Shown here one piece after another: positions 1 to 6,395 of a stretch of DNA of 9,505 bases; the first letter of the stretch is position 1, and each line of letters opens with the position of its first letter. Source of the stretch: JADHUC01 sp964617665 (GTDB lineage: Bacteria > Planctomycetota > Planctomycetia > Pirellulales > Pirellulaceae); assembly GCA_964617665.1 (NCBI GenBank), contig CAZUAH010000536.1:1-9505 (forward strand), read 5' to 3'. A program made the translations under genes and the position numbers. The notes under the pieces were generated by a model. That model was not told the origin of the DNA, made no database searches, and worked only from the letters and a program-made list of their open reading frames with translations.

Positions 1-1
1 G

Positions 2-859
2 CTTGACGATCAGTTTTCCGCAGACTTGATCGCACGATTGCAGGCCGAGGCGGCGCTGCCGTCGACGCCAGCGAGAACTCACAGCTCGCCGTTGGCAATC
101 GGCCTCGTCGTCGCCGCTGCGGCTGTGTTGGTCGTCGCCGTCGTTTGGATCTCGACCCTAGAAAGCCCGAAGACGAATCACGAAGTGGCTCAACAAGCAG
201 AGACCGATTCGACCCCCTCGGCGCGCCCGGACGAGAGTACGGACATCCTGAGGAGAGTCACAGACGATGGTGTCGATAACATGAGCCTCGCTGAAAGTAG
301 GTCCGAGGCTCTCGTCATCAACGAGAGTCTCGTCGAAAACGAAAGCCAAATTGCGTCCAGACCTGATTCAACCAGTATGGCACTTCTTAGCGAAAGCCGA
401 ATTGCCTCCAAATCGGATCGCCTCAAGGAGGCTAAACCTGATTTCGCCAGAGAGGCCACGGAAGGCGAGAATGACAGCTTGTCCGCAACTCAACTTAGCA
501 GTCTTAGTCAGGGCGAGCCCCGGATCCGCACCCTCGCGCGTCGATCGCTCGAGGAAAGCGTAGCTGAAGCCAAGGTGATCCTTGTCGCAACGGCCCTGAA
601 ATCTGATCTCGCTCCACCGAATAGACCAGGTGACGCACGCGAGAACCTGATTACGTTCCGGGTGACACGTGTACTCAAGGGAAAGCTGCCCGATAAGGTC
701 ATCACCACCCGGACGCCAACCGATCCAGAGGTGTTCATCGGAAAGGAATGGGTCGTTTTGCTCTCCCCCCAGTACATGGCGGGCAAATTCCGGTACGCTG
801 GACTATACAGCATCAAATTCGAACCGGAGATTGATGCCATCCTGGCAGGCAAGCGGTGA
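2..859 (+). CDS. Membrane-anchored protein with anti-sigma-factor-like layout (5'-truncated by the window edge)
   Basis: The reading frame is open to the left edge, so the gene starts outside the window; 285 residues are visible. A TTG at 26 could be read as a start, but the preceding residues (LDDQFSADLIARL) continue the same helix-like style, so I do not use it. A short cytoplasmic part (about 1-29) is followed by one strongly hydrophobic segment (about 30-53). Next comes a Ser/Glu/Arg-rich low-complexity stretch (about 90-165) with repeated SESRIAS/ESQIAS units. The C-terminal domain (about 175-285) contains ITFRVTRVLKGKLP and GKEWVVLLSP. That pattern resembles a beta-rich extracytoplasmic domain I associate with secreted bacterial proteins, but I cannot name the family. 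A short cytoplasmic N-terminus, one TM and an exported domain are typical of proteins encoded beside ECF sigma factors in planctomycetes; the sigma gene itself is not visible. It is followed after 100 nt by a secreted-protein gene on the same strand. The gene is certain; its function is inferred weakly. Confidence 0.75.
   Translation, partial: LDDQFSADLIARLQAEAALPSTPARTHSSPLAIGLVVAAAAVLVVAVVWISTLESPKTNHEVAQQAETDSTPSARPDESTDILRRVTDDGVDNMSLAESRSEALVINESLVENESQIASRPDSTSMALLSESRIASKSDRLKEAKPDFAREATEGENDSLSATQLSSLSQGEPRIRTLARRSLEESVAEAKVILVATALKSDLAPPNRPGDARENLITFRVTRVLKGKLPDKVITTRTPTDPEVFIGKEWVVLLSPQYMAGKFRYAGLYSIKFEPEIDAILAGKR
341..411 (+). repeat. Short imperfect direct repeat inside the low-complexity linker
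   Basis: Positions 341-360 and 392-411 match at 17 of 20 bases (GAAAGCC[A/G]AATTGC...). They lie exactly 51 nt (17 codons) apart, so the frame is kept. They encode the ESQIAS and ESRIAS units of the linker in the first gene. The pattern suggests duplication by slippage or unequal exchange in a poorly constrained linker rather than a mobile element. Confidence 0.55.
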
Positions 860-959
860 ATTGCTTTTCGTTTCTGAGTTTTCTTCTTCCAGAACCAGCA
901 ACAATCTCATCGCTTGGCGAATCACTTGTTATCCAAGAACTCAAATCCAGGAAGACGAC

Positions 960-1613
960 ATGTCGCGTCGCACACCCATTGTGGGACCACCGAAACTACT
1001 CACGTCTGTCTTCGTTGCCTCAATCGTGCTTTGCACGGCCGAGCCCGTGCATGCGTTGTATTCTGTTGCTAACGAAGGACGGTGGCCGAAGAGCTGGCCA
1101 AGAGAACTGGAACCGCTGCGAAAGCAATCACGCACGTTGGTGGCCTCCTGGGTTGCGATCTATGAAATCCGTTTCACCAACCGGCAGGAATTCGAGTCCG
1201 CTTGGCCGCATATTGTGAAGCTCAAGAGCAAAGGAGCGCCCGTTACCCTCTTGCGCGGTCCGCACAAGAAACTTGGTGGAACGATTAACGCCGGTGTTCG
1301 CATACATGCTCCTCGGACAGGAGGTCTTGTCACTCCCCGTGGTGGAATCACAGGGGCGGACGATTCTGGCGAATTCCTGCGAATTGGTCCTCCCTGGCCT
1401 GATCACGTCAAGTCGGAATCGGGCGCCCCGCCCGAATACGTCTTTGATGACAATGGTAAATGGGCCTCGTGGAATCCAGAGAATGGGGAACGAAGGGACC
1501 TGAGAAGGGCTCGACTCGAGATTGAGTTGGTTGTTGACGGAGATATCGTCGATTTGAATCGTATTCGCATACCAGCCGATACCCCGATCATCGACAAACG
1601 GTTCGAGGACTGA
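960..1613 (+). CDS. Secreted protein of unknown function, WPKSWP/ELEPLR family, longer paralog
   Basis: This encodes 217 residues. The ATG at 960 is chosen because AGGAAG lies at 949-954, because a signal peptide begins there, and because the first 15 bases are identical to the start of the next gene. The signal peptide spans residues 1-32 (hydrophobic VFVASIVL core, cleavage after PVHA). The mature protein opens with GRWPKSWPRELEPLRKQSRTL, then has a YEIRFTNRQEFESAWPH segment, a GAPVTLLRGPHK strand and a C-terminal VVDGDIVDLNRI...PADTPIIDKRFED. I recall similar hypothetical proteins in planctomycete genomes but know no function. No cysteine pair, metal site or catalytic motif stands out. Compared with its neighbour it has about 63 extra residues (roughly 116-188), Gly/Pro/Trp-rich, between GVRI and VVDGDIV. 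It lies in a run of same-strand genes and is probably exported to the periplasm or cell surface. Confidence 0.85.
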   Translation: MSRRTPIVGPPKLLTSVFVASIVLCTAEPVHALYSVANEGRWPKSWPRELEPLRKQSRTLVASWVAIYEIRFTNRQEFESAWPHIVKLKSKGAPVTLLRGPHKKLGGTINAGVRIHAPRTGGLVTPRGGITGADDSGEFLRIGPPWPDHVKSESGAPPEYVFDDNGKWASWNPENGERRDLRRARLEIELVVDGDIVDLNRIRIPADTPIIDKRFED

Positions 1614-1664
1614 CAAAAGAGGAAGCGACGGGTGTCTGCCAATACATAAACCCACGGAGTTACC

Positions 1665-2246
1665 ATGTCGCGTCGCACATCCGCTACGAAACTGCCGAGA
1701 CTGTTTAGGCGAGCGGCAGTTGGTTTCGTGCTGTGGCGTAAGCTTCCAGCTTGCGGATTTGTCGGGGAAGGCAAGCTGGAAGCTCGCCCCACGGGTAGAT
1801 TTTCATCTGCCGCTCCCCTTGCGCTCGTTTTCGTCGCCTCCATCATCGTTTGCGTGGCTAGTCCCGCGCATGCGGACTGGTTAGTCGCTGATAGAGGAAC
1901 GTGGCCCAAAAGCTGGCCGGAGGAATTGGAGCCGCTGCGAGAGCAATCCCGCACTCTACGGGGTTCCCTGGCCGACTTGACGTTTTACGAAATCCCTTTC
2001 ACCAACCACGAGGACTTCGAGTCTGCTTGGCCGCATATCTTGAAGATCAAAAGCGAAGGAGTTCCCATCACGCTGTTGCGTGGTCCCCACAAGTATCTGG
2101 GCACGCTCAACGCGGGTGTTCGCATCTGGCATCCTCCCTATCAGACACGGAACATTTGGCTGATCGTCGATGGAGATATCGTTGATTTGAACCGTATTCC
2201 TCTCCCAGCAGATACCCCGATTATCGACAAGCGGTTCGAGGACTGA
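1665..2246 (+). CDS. Secreted protein of unknown function, WPKSWP/ELEPLR family, shorter paralog with inserted palindrome
   Basis: This encodes 193 residues. The start is ATG 1665, preceded by GGAG at 1655-1658; MSRRT is shared with the upstream paralog. The mature part aligns with that paralog almost throughout: WPKSWPEELEPLREQSRTL, YEIPFTNHEDFESAWPH, LLRGPHKYLG, VVDGDIV-like and PADTPIIDKRFED. It lacks the 63-residue middle segment. Residues 15-52 have no counterpart in the paralog. They are encoded by an imperfect palindrome (see repeat at 1707-1819) that sits between the conserved start and the conserved signal-peptide core (LVFVASIIVCVASPAHA, cleavage after residue 70). If the signal is still used, its N-region is about 50 residues long and basic. 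The frame is intact, with no stop. It may still be exported, may be retained as a signal anchor, or may be failing. It is followed 16 nt later by another secreted-protein gene. Confidence 0.85.
   Translation: MSRRTSATKLPRLFRRAAVGFVLWRKLPACGFVGEGKLEARPTGRFSSAAPLALVFVASIIVCVASPAHADWLVADRGTWPKSWPEELEPLREQSRTLRGSLADLTFYEIPFTNHEDFESAWPHILKIKSEGVPITLLRGPHKYLGTLNAGVRIWHPPYQTRNIWLIVDGDIVDLNRIPLPADTPIIDKRFED
1707..1819. repeat. Imperfect palindromic element (REP/MITE-like), about 111-113 bp, inserted in a coding region
   Basis: The outer arms AGGCGAGCGGCAG (1707-1719) and CTGCCGCTCCCCT (1807-1819) are complementary at 12 of 13 positions. The inner arms 1733-1754 and 1771-1792 are complementary at 19 of 22, including the core AAGCTTCCAGCTTGC. 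They are separated by a 16-nt loop. The bases between outer and inner arms pair poorly. There is no ORF of its own, so it would be non-autonomous. Relative to the upstream paralog the net gain is 114 bp (38 codons), so the reading frame is kept. The flanks TTA (left) and TTG (right) could be a decayed 3-bp target duplication, but this is weak. AAGCTTCCAGCTTGC-type palindromes seem familiar to me as dispersed repeats in planctomycete genomes, but I cannot confirm this here. Only one copy lies in this window. Confidence 0.7.
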
Positions 2247-2262
2247 CATAAGGAGACCTGAA

Positions 2263-2787
2263 GTGTTTGTACGAAAGCTACGATTGTCGTTGTTAGTCTT
2301 GATCGTCCTGCTTGTCGTCGCCCCCAGCCCGTGCTTCGCCCTGTGGTCGATCGGGCAGGTCTCCAAGGAGCGGGCAAAGGAATTGGGCATGGAAATCCGG
2401 TCGAAGGCGGCCGGCCCCAACGCCGTCAGGGTCGAGCTTGAGTTCGCGATCAAGGGTAAGTTGAAGAAGTTCAGCCGCGTTGATTTGCGAATCAACGAAG
2501 GCGAGAAGCCTCTGGTGACCGCGCCGTTGCTGGAGGACCGGTCGAAGCCGGGACGCGTCGTCGTCGGTTTTGCCGCCGACCGCGCCCATCTGGACAAGGT
2601 CACCCTCTGGGTGATGGTACCGGACATGATGCCAGGCGGCACTATCTACGAACTCCAGGTGAAGGACTTTGTCGAGTTCGACAAGCAGCCAACGAAAAGC
2701 GGAGAACAGGGGAAGAAACTCCCCCAAGACACGGCCGATCAAGGCCGTGCTGCACCACCGGCGGCTACCGGCTCCGAGTCGGAATGA
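2263..2787 (+). CDS. Small secreted protein of unknown function
   Basis: This encodes 174 residues. GTG 2263 is chosen because AGGAG (2251-2255) lies 7 nt upstream, a signal peptide begins immediately, and the next Met falls well inside the mature protein. The signal peptide is residues 1-26 (basic MFVRKLR, hydrophobic LSLLVLIVLLVVA, cleavage after CFA). The mature region (about 27-140) looks beta-rich, alternating hydrophobic and charged residues (AVRVELEFAIKGKLKKFSRVDLRI, GRVVVGFAA, VTLWVMVP). It ends in YELQVKDFVEFD. A hydrophilic Lys/Gln/Ala/Pro-rich tail (about 145-174) looks disordered. I do not recognise a named domain; the strand pattern would suit an immunoglobulin-like or other beta-sandwich fold. 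It starts 16 nt after the preceding gene and so is probably cotranscribed with the two paralogs. Confidence 0.8.
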   Translation: MFVRKLRLSLLVLIVLLVVAPSPCFALWSIGQVSKERAKELGMEIRSKAAGPNAVRVELEFAIKGKLKKFSRVDLRINEGEKPLVTAPLLEDRSKPGRVVVGFAADRAHLDKVTLWVMVPDMMPGGTIYELQVKDFVEFDKQPTKSGEQGKKLPQDTADQGRAAPPAATGSESE

Positions 2788-2841
2788 CCCTGCCAGTTTA
2801 TGACGTCAGCATTCCCGGGTGCCGATCCCCGGTGTTGGGTG

Positions 2842-2868
2842 TTGCGGGCAAAACGGCGCTGTTATACT
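2842..2868 (+). promoter_or_regulatory. Putative sigma-70-type promoter for the LRR gene
   Basis: In the 135-nt gap before the LRR gene, TATACT (2863-2868) is a good -10 hexamer. TTGCGG (2842-2847) could serve as the -35, but the spacer is only 15 nt, shorter than the usual 17. The start codon is 55 nt downstream. The gap suggests the LRR-transporter pair is transcribed separately from the upstream secreted-protein genes. This is a visual match only. Confidence 0.35.
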
Positions 2869-2922
2869 CCGCTCATCGGATGCCGCTGGAGCTGCCCCAC
2901 ACCTCATTGAATCGAGACTGCC

Positions 2923-3891
2923 ATGAAACGCATTGTCTATCATGTCGCACTGTTGGCGCTGGTCCTTTCATTTGCCTCCTGCAACGATGGTTCCCGCATG
3001 GGCGACGGCACGGGGAATTCGCCGGCTGCGAAGGGGGAGACCGTTGCGCCGGCGGAAGGAGAATCACAGGACCCGATCGACGCCCTGAAGGCTTTGGACG
3101 CCGCAGTCAGACTTGATGACAACGACAACGTAATCGTCGTTCAAATCGGCGACGGAAAGGCTACCGACGCGGCGGCGAAGCTGCTCGTGGGAATGGAGTC
3201 GCTCAAGGACCTGCAACTTTCGGGCGAGGAGGTGACCGACGCTGCGATCGACAGCATCACGGGGCTCAAGCAGCTCAAAGTCTTGAAGCTCGACAAGACT
3301 AGCGTGGGTGACGCGGGGCTCGCGAAGCTCAAGTCGATGGAAAGTCTCGAGCAGGTGTTCCTGTCGGCCACCAAGATCACCGACGCAGGGCTGGCACACC
3401 TCGGCGCTCTGCCGCGACTGCGTCGGTTGCGTATCGGCGATAACCCAATCACCGGCGACGGAATGCGTCACCTCAAGTCGGCGTCCAAGCTCGCGATTCT
3501 GGACGTGAGCAAGACCGGCGTTGACGACACGGGACTGTCTCATCTTAAGGAGATCGCTGCCTTGACGGACCTGAATCTCTACTGGACACCCGTGACGGAT
3601 GCCGGATTGGATCATGTTACCACCATGACTCAACTCACCAAGCTGAACCTCGACAACACAAAGATCACCGACGCCGGGCTGCCGAAGCTCAAACCGCTGG
3701 TCGACCTGGTCTTCCTTCACCTGGGACGCACTCCGGTCACCGACGCCGGGATCGAGAACATCCTTGGCCTGAAGAAGCTGACGCGGCTCGAAGTGACCAA
3801 CACGCAAGTAACCGACGAAGGGGCCGACAAGCTGCGCGCGGCGCTGCCCGACTGCGAGGTCCTCTCCGGAGTGACCGACAAGAAGTCGTAG
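2923..3891 (+). CDS. Leucine-rich-repeat lipoprotein
   Basis: This encodes 322 residues from ATG 2923. The N-terminus MKRIVYHVALLALVLSFASC is a lipoprotein-type signal with Cys20 as the likely lipidated residue; the -3 residue is Phe rather than Leu, so the lipobox is imperfect. A polar linker (21-66) follows. A capping repeat (about 67-91) leads into nine tandem LRRs of exactly 24 residues (92-307), consensus L..L.L..T.VTDAGL..L..L, and a C-terminal cap LPDCEVL (308-314). This is the bacterial LRR type frequent in planctomycetes, where such proteins are usually exported and presumed to bind proteins or other ligands. No enzymatic domain is present. The stop codon TAG (3889-3891) is 15 nt before the transporter's ATG, so the two are probably cotranscribed. 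The lipoprotein may act with the transporter at the membrane, though this is inferred only from position. Confidence 0.93.
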   Translation: MKRIVYHVALLALVLSFASCNDGSRMGDGTGNSPAAKGETVAPAEGESQDPIDALKALDAAVRLDDNDNVIVVQIGDGKATDAAAKLLVGMESLKDLQLSGEEVTDAAIDSITGLKQLKVLKLDKTSVGDAGLAKLKSMESLEQVFLSATKITDAGLAHLGALPRLRRLRIGDNPITGDGMRHLKSASKLAILDVSKTGVDDTGLSHLKEIAALTDLNLYWTPVTDAGLDHVTTMTQLTKLNLDNTKITDAGLPKLKPLVDLVFLHLGRTPVTDAGIENILGLKKLTRLEVTNTQVTDEGADKLRAALPDCEVLSGVTDKKS

Positions 3892-3906
3892 TTGTTGAAC
3901 CCCGTC

Positions 3907-6186
3907 ATGCTTGAGTATTTCCTGAATCTCCTCTTCCGCCTCCGGAAGCTCACGTTGTTCACCGCGATGGCGGCGTTGGCGGCCGCTGTCTTTCTAGCGT
4001 CGGGCCTGTCCATGAACGACTCGCCGGAGCGCTGGGCGCCGGCGAGCGCGGTAGAGAGTTGGCACCAGTTCTCCGAGCACTACGAATACGCAGACACAAT
4101 CGCGCTAGGGCTTCGATTCTTTCGCGACATCCGCGACGAAGATGTCGAGTTCCTCTCTGCGTTGCGCGCCGACCTGATGCGCATCGAGGGCGTCAGTCAA
4201 GTCATCGACGTTTCGTTGGTCGCGAAGCGGATCGAGAACGTACCGCTGACCGATCTCATCAAACCAGCCGAGCCGGGACAAAAGGATCGCTTTTCGTTGT
4301 ATCGCGGCACGCTTTATGATGACGGGCCCTCAGACCCTCGCGGGCGGACGCTGATGGATTTCATCCTGTTGAAGACGGAGACGACGGAGGGACTCGACGA
4401 GCGCGCCCGTCAGGAAGAGATGAACACACGTCGCCGTCGCGTCGTGTCCGCCGCCTACGACGTCTTGGACAAGCACCGACGGGACGATGTGGCGTTCCAC
4501 ATGGTGGGCGGGACTGTCGTCCAATACGAACTCGAGAAGATCGCAAGCCATCTGCTCATCACGCTTGTACCGCTGTCGTTGTTGTTGGCCCTGCTGGCGT
4601 TGGGTGTGGGTTTCCGTAGTCCATCCGCGGTAGGCGTGGCGGTTTTGGGCGGTGCGTGGAGCGCCGGTATTATGCTCGGCGGCGTGGCCCTGGCGGATTG
4701 GACGCTCAACGCCATGACGGTGGCCGCGCCCACACTCATGGCAGTGATCGTATTCACGACCACCGTGCATTTTTCTCATTACCATTCGGAGCCCGTTCGC
4801 GATCCCGCGACAGCTGGCGAGGCGCAAGGCCCGTCCCTGGTCCGAGGCGAACCTTCGCACTTCATACGTTGGGTGGCGGTGCCGTGCCTTGGAGCCGCGT
4901 TGGTCACCGGAATCGGCTTTCTGATGCTGGCATTCAACGAGCTTGGACCTGCTCGCGAACTGGGAATCGAGCTGTTTGCGGGCGCAGTGCTTGCTTTCCT
5001 CGGCGCTTTTCTCATGTGGATGGCGGTCCAACCGCTTCGCACGGCACCGGGGCGTGGGCTGTCTTCCGGCCGATTGCGGCTATGGCGGCGACTGTTGACG
5101 CGCCGTCCGCGCACGGTGATCGGCGTGATGCTGGTCATCCTGTGCGCCCTCGTCTACGGCACCCGGTGGGTAAACGTCGACATCGATCCGTACGCCTTTT
5201 TTCAGGCCGACTCGCGCATCACCAAAGCTCTGAAGCACTTTGACGAGCGCAGGTTTGGGCTGTATATGGTAGACGTTGTCCTAACTCCCAGAGAGTCGCC
5301 GGAGGAGCCTGAACAACGCAAGGCCGCTCGCGACAAAGACAGTCTCGTCGCTCTGCGCTTTCAGGAGAAGATCCGCAAGCGGCCTGAAGTCCGCAAGATC
5401 ATCTCGACAATGAGCGTTCACGAGGGGGCACCGAAAGTAGAACTGAACCTCGACGTCGTCAAGGCGTCGCTGCGCAGGGTCGTCTACTACGATACGTTTA
5501 AAGATTGGACTACGGATCTCAGCGGTCAAGACTCGCTGCGAGTCACTTTCATGGTATGCCGCCCTGAAGCAGGCTTCCGGCCGCTAGTCGAGGAGATCCG
5601 AGCGGCCCTCCCTGAAGAACGTTTCGAGTGCATCCTCACTGGCACGGCGGTCCACACAGTCCTGTTGTCCGAGGGGCTTGTGGGAGGCATCACGCGTGGA
5701 CTCGTTGTTGCAGTCCTGGTTATGTCAGCGCTGTGTGCCGTTTTGTTTCGTTCGCTTCGAATGACCCTCATCGCGTTATTGCCAAACGCCTTCCCAGTGT
5801 TGGTGGTCCTCGGCTGGATGGGCGCCTTCGGCGTGCCCCTGAACTCCGGTTCGGCCATGGTAACAACCGTGGCGTTGGGCGTCGGCCTAAATGACACAGT
5901 GCATTTCGTAATGCATTATCACCGGCGCCGGCTAGGCGGCGCGACGACAGAGCAGGCGCTTTCCGCCACGTTTGGCGAAGTCGGTCGTCCGATCGTACTT
6001 ACCTCCGTGGTGAACTGCCTGGGCTTTGGAATCTTTCTATTCGCGGACTTTCGTCCGATGTACCACTTTGGCCTACTGGCCAGCATAGCCATGGCGGCAG
6101 CGTTGGTTGGTGATCTCGTGCTGCTGCCGAATCTGCTGTCAATCTTCGATCGAGACCGCCAGAGCGCCGCGCGGAAAGCCCCCTAG
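3907..6186 (+). CDS. RND superfamily (MMPL/HpnN-like) transporter
   Basis: This encodes 759 residues from ATG 3907. A TTG at 3892 is possible, but it abuts the LRR stop and adds only five residues. It shows the duplicated RND plan. TM1 (about 15-35) precedes an extracytoplasmic loop (36-210), then TM2-6 (about 213-235, 240-262, 268-289, 323-344, 353-375). TM7 (402-418) precedes a second large loop (419-590), then TM8-12 (592-742). TM10 carries GVGLNDTVHF (658-667) with Asp663, the position of the proton-relay acid in MMPL proteins. The matching TM4 segment, VIVFTTTVHF (280-289), has Thr in place of the Asp. At this size and without a long C-terminal extension it resembles single-polypeptide MMPL-type permeases that move lipids or hydrophobic molecules. 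AcrB-type multidrug pumps are larger and have adaptor partners, none of which are encoded nearby. The substrate is unknown. It follows the LRR lipoprotein gene and no clear Shine-Dalgarno is visible, so it may rely on translational coupling. Confidence 0.9.
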   Translation: MLEYFLNLLFRLRKLTLFTAMAALAAAVFLASGLSMNDSPERWAPASAVESWHQFSEHYEYADTIALGLRFFRDIRDEDVEFLSALRADLMRIEGVSQVIDVSLVAKRIENVPLTDLIKPAEPGQKDRFSLYRGTLYDDGPSDPRGRTLMDFILLKTETTEGLDERARQEEMNTRRRRVVSAAYDVLDKHRRDDVAFHMVGGTVVQYELEKIASHLLITLVPLSLLLALLALGVGFRSPSAVGVAVLGGAWSAGIMLGGVALADWTLNAMTVAAPTLMAVIVFTTTVHFSHYHSEPVRDPATAGEAQGPSLVRGEPSHFIRWVAVPCLGAALVTGIGFLMLAFNELGPARELGIELFAGAVLAFLGAFLMWMAVQPLRTAPGRGLSSGRLRLWRRLLTRRPRTVIGVMLVILCALVYGTRWVNVDIDPYAFFQADSRITKALKHFDERRFGLYMVDVVLTPRESPEEPEQRKAARDKDSLVALRFQEKIRKRPEVRKIISTMSVHEGAPKVELNLDVVKASLRRVVYYDTFKDWTTDLSGQDSLRVTFMVCRPEAGFRPLVEEIRAALPEERFECILTGTAVHTVLLSEGLVGGITRGLVVAVLVMSALCAVLFRSLRMTLIALLPNAFPVLVVLGWMGAFGVPLNSGSAMVTTVALGVGLNDTVHFVMHYHRRRLGGATTEQALSATFGEVGRPIVLTSVVNCLGFGIFLFADFRPMYHFGLLASIAMAAALVGDLVLLPNLLSIFDRDRQSAARKAP

Positions 6187-6227
6187 CCTGAAAGAACTCA
6201 TCCGCTTTTTGGAGGAGAACTAGCGCG

Positions 6228-6395
6228 ATGGCCCAAGTCCCGGTATATGTGTGGTTTGTGACAAAACTGCACGTACCAGGACAAGGGCTAAACGCATGGC
6301 AGAGTGTAATTCAGAAAGGATCGCTTTTGCAGGTGTCGGGCGGCTGCTCATCGAATTTCTACGACCGTGAGGCCATCACGCGACCGAGTACTTGA
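6228..6395 (+). CDS. Possible small protein, 55 residues, unknown
   Basis: A short ORF begins at ATG 6228 and ends at TGA 6393-6395. It is preceded by GGAGGAG (6211-6217), one of the strongest Shine-Dalgarno sequences in the window, with a spacer of 10 nt, slightly long. The product starts MAQVPVYVWFVTKL and ends in SSNFYDREAITRPST. It has no clear TM segment or signal peptide. It resembles nothing I know. It lies 41 nt after the transporter stop on the same strand, so it could be the last gene of that operon. It could also be a decayed gene remnant or chance. Confidence 0.3.
   Translation: MAQVPVYVWFVTKLHVPGQGLNAWQSVIQKGSLLQVSGGCSSNFYDREAITRPST

Noticed and set aside
669..959. Upstream extension of the first paralog to a 314-residue protein
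   Set aside because: It overlaps the end of the preceding gene, has no ribosome site at its start and would bury the signal peptide. The ATG at 960 has a ribosome site and is shared with the paralog.
1128..1655. 175-codon minus-strand open frame
   Set aside because: It lies wholly opposite the first paralog, which has family similarity and a signal peptide; no protein character on the reverse strand.
1956..2642. 228-codon minus-strand open frame
   Set aside because: It is opposite two well-supported genes; composition looks like an antisense shadow.
2815..2832. CCGGG/CCCGG hairpin as a terminator after the secreted-protein gene
   Set aside because: The stem is 5 bp with no T-run; expected by chance in G+C-rich DNA.
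3064..3807. 247-codon minus-strand open frame
   Set aside because: It is the reverse complement of the LRR array; the repeat codons keep the opposite strand open.
3195..3843. CRISPR-like or satellite repeat array
   Set aside because: The periodicity is 72 bp of coding LRR units with no constant repeat plus unique spacer arrangement.
3892..3906. TTG start for the transporter five codons upstream
   Set aside because: It is immediately adjacent to the LRR stop with no ribosome site; ATG 3907 precedes the basic/hydrophobic TM1 directly.
4330..5031. 233-codon minus-strand open frame rich in His, Arg and Gln
   Set aside because: It is the shadow of the transporter gene in G+C-rich DNA.
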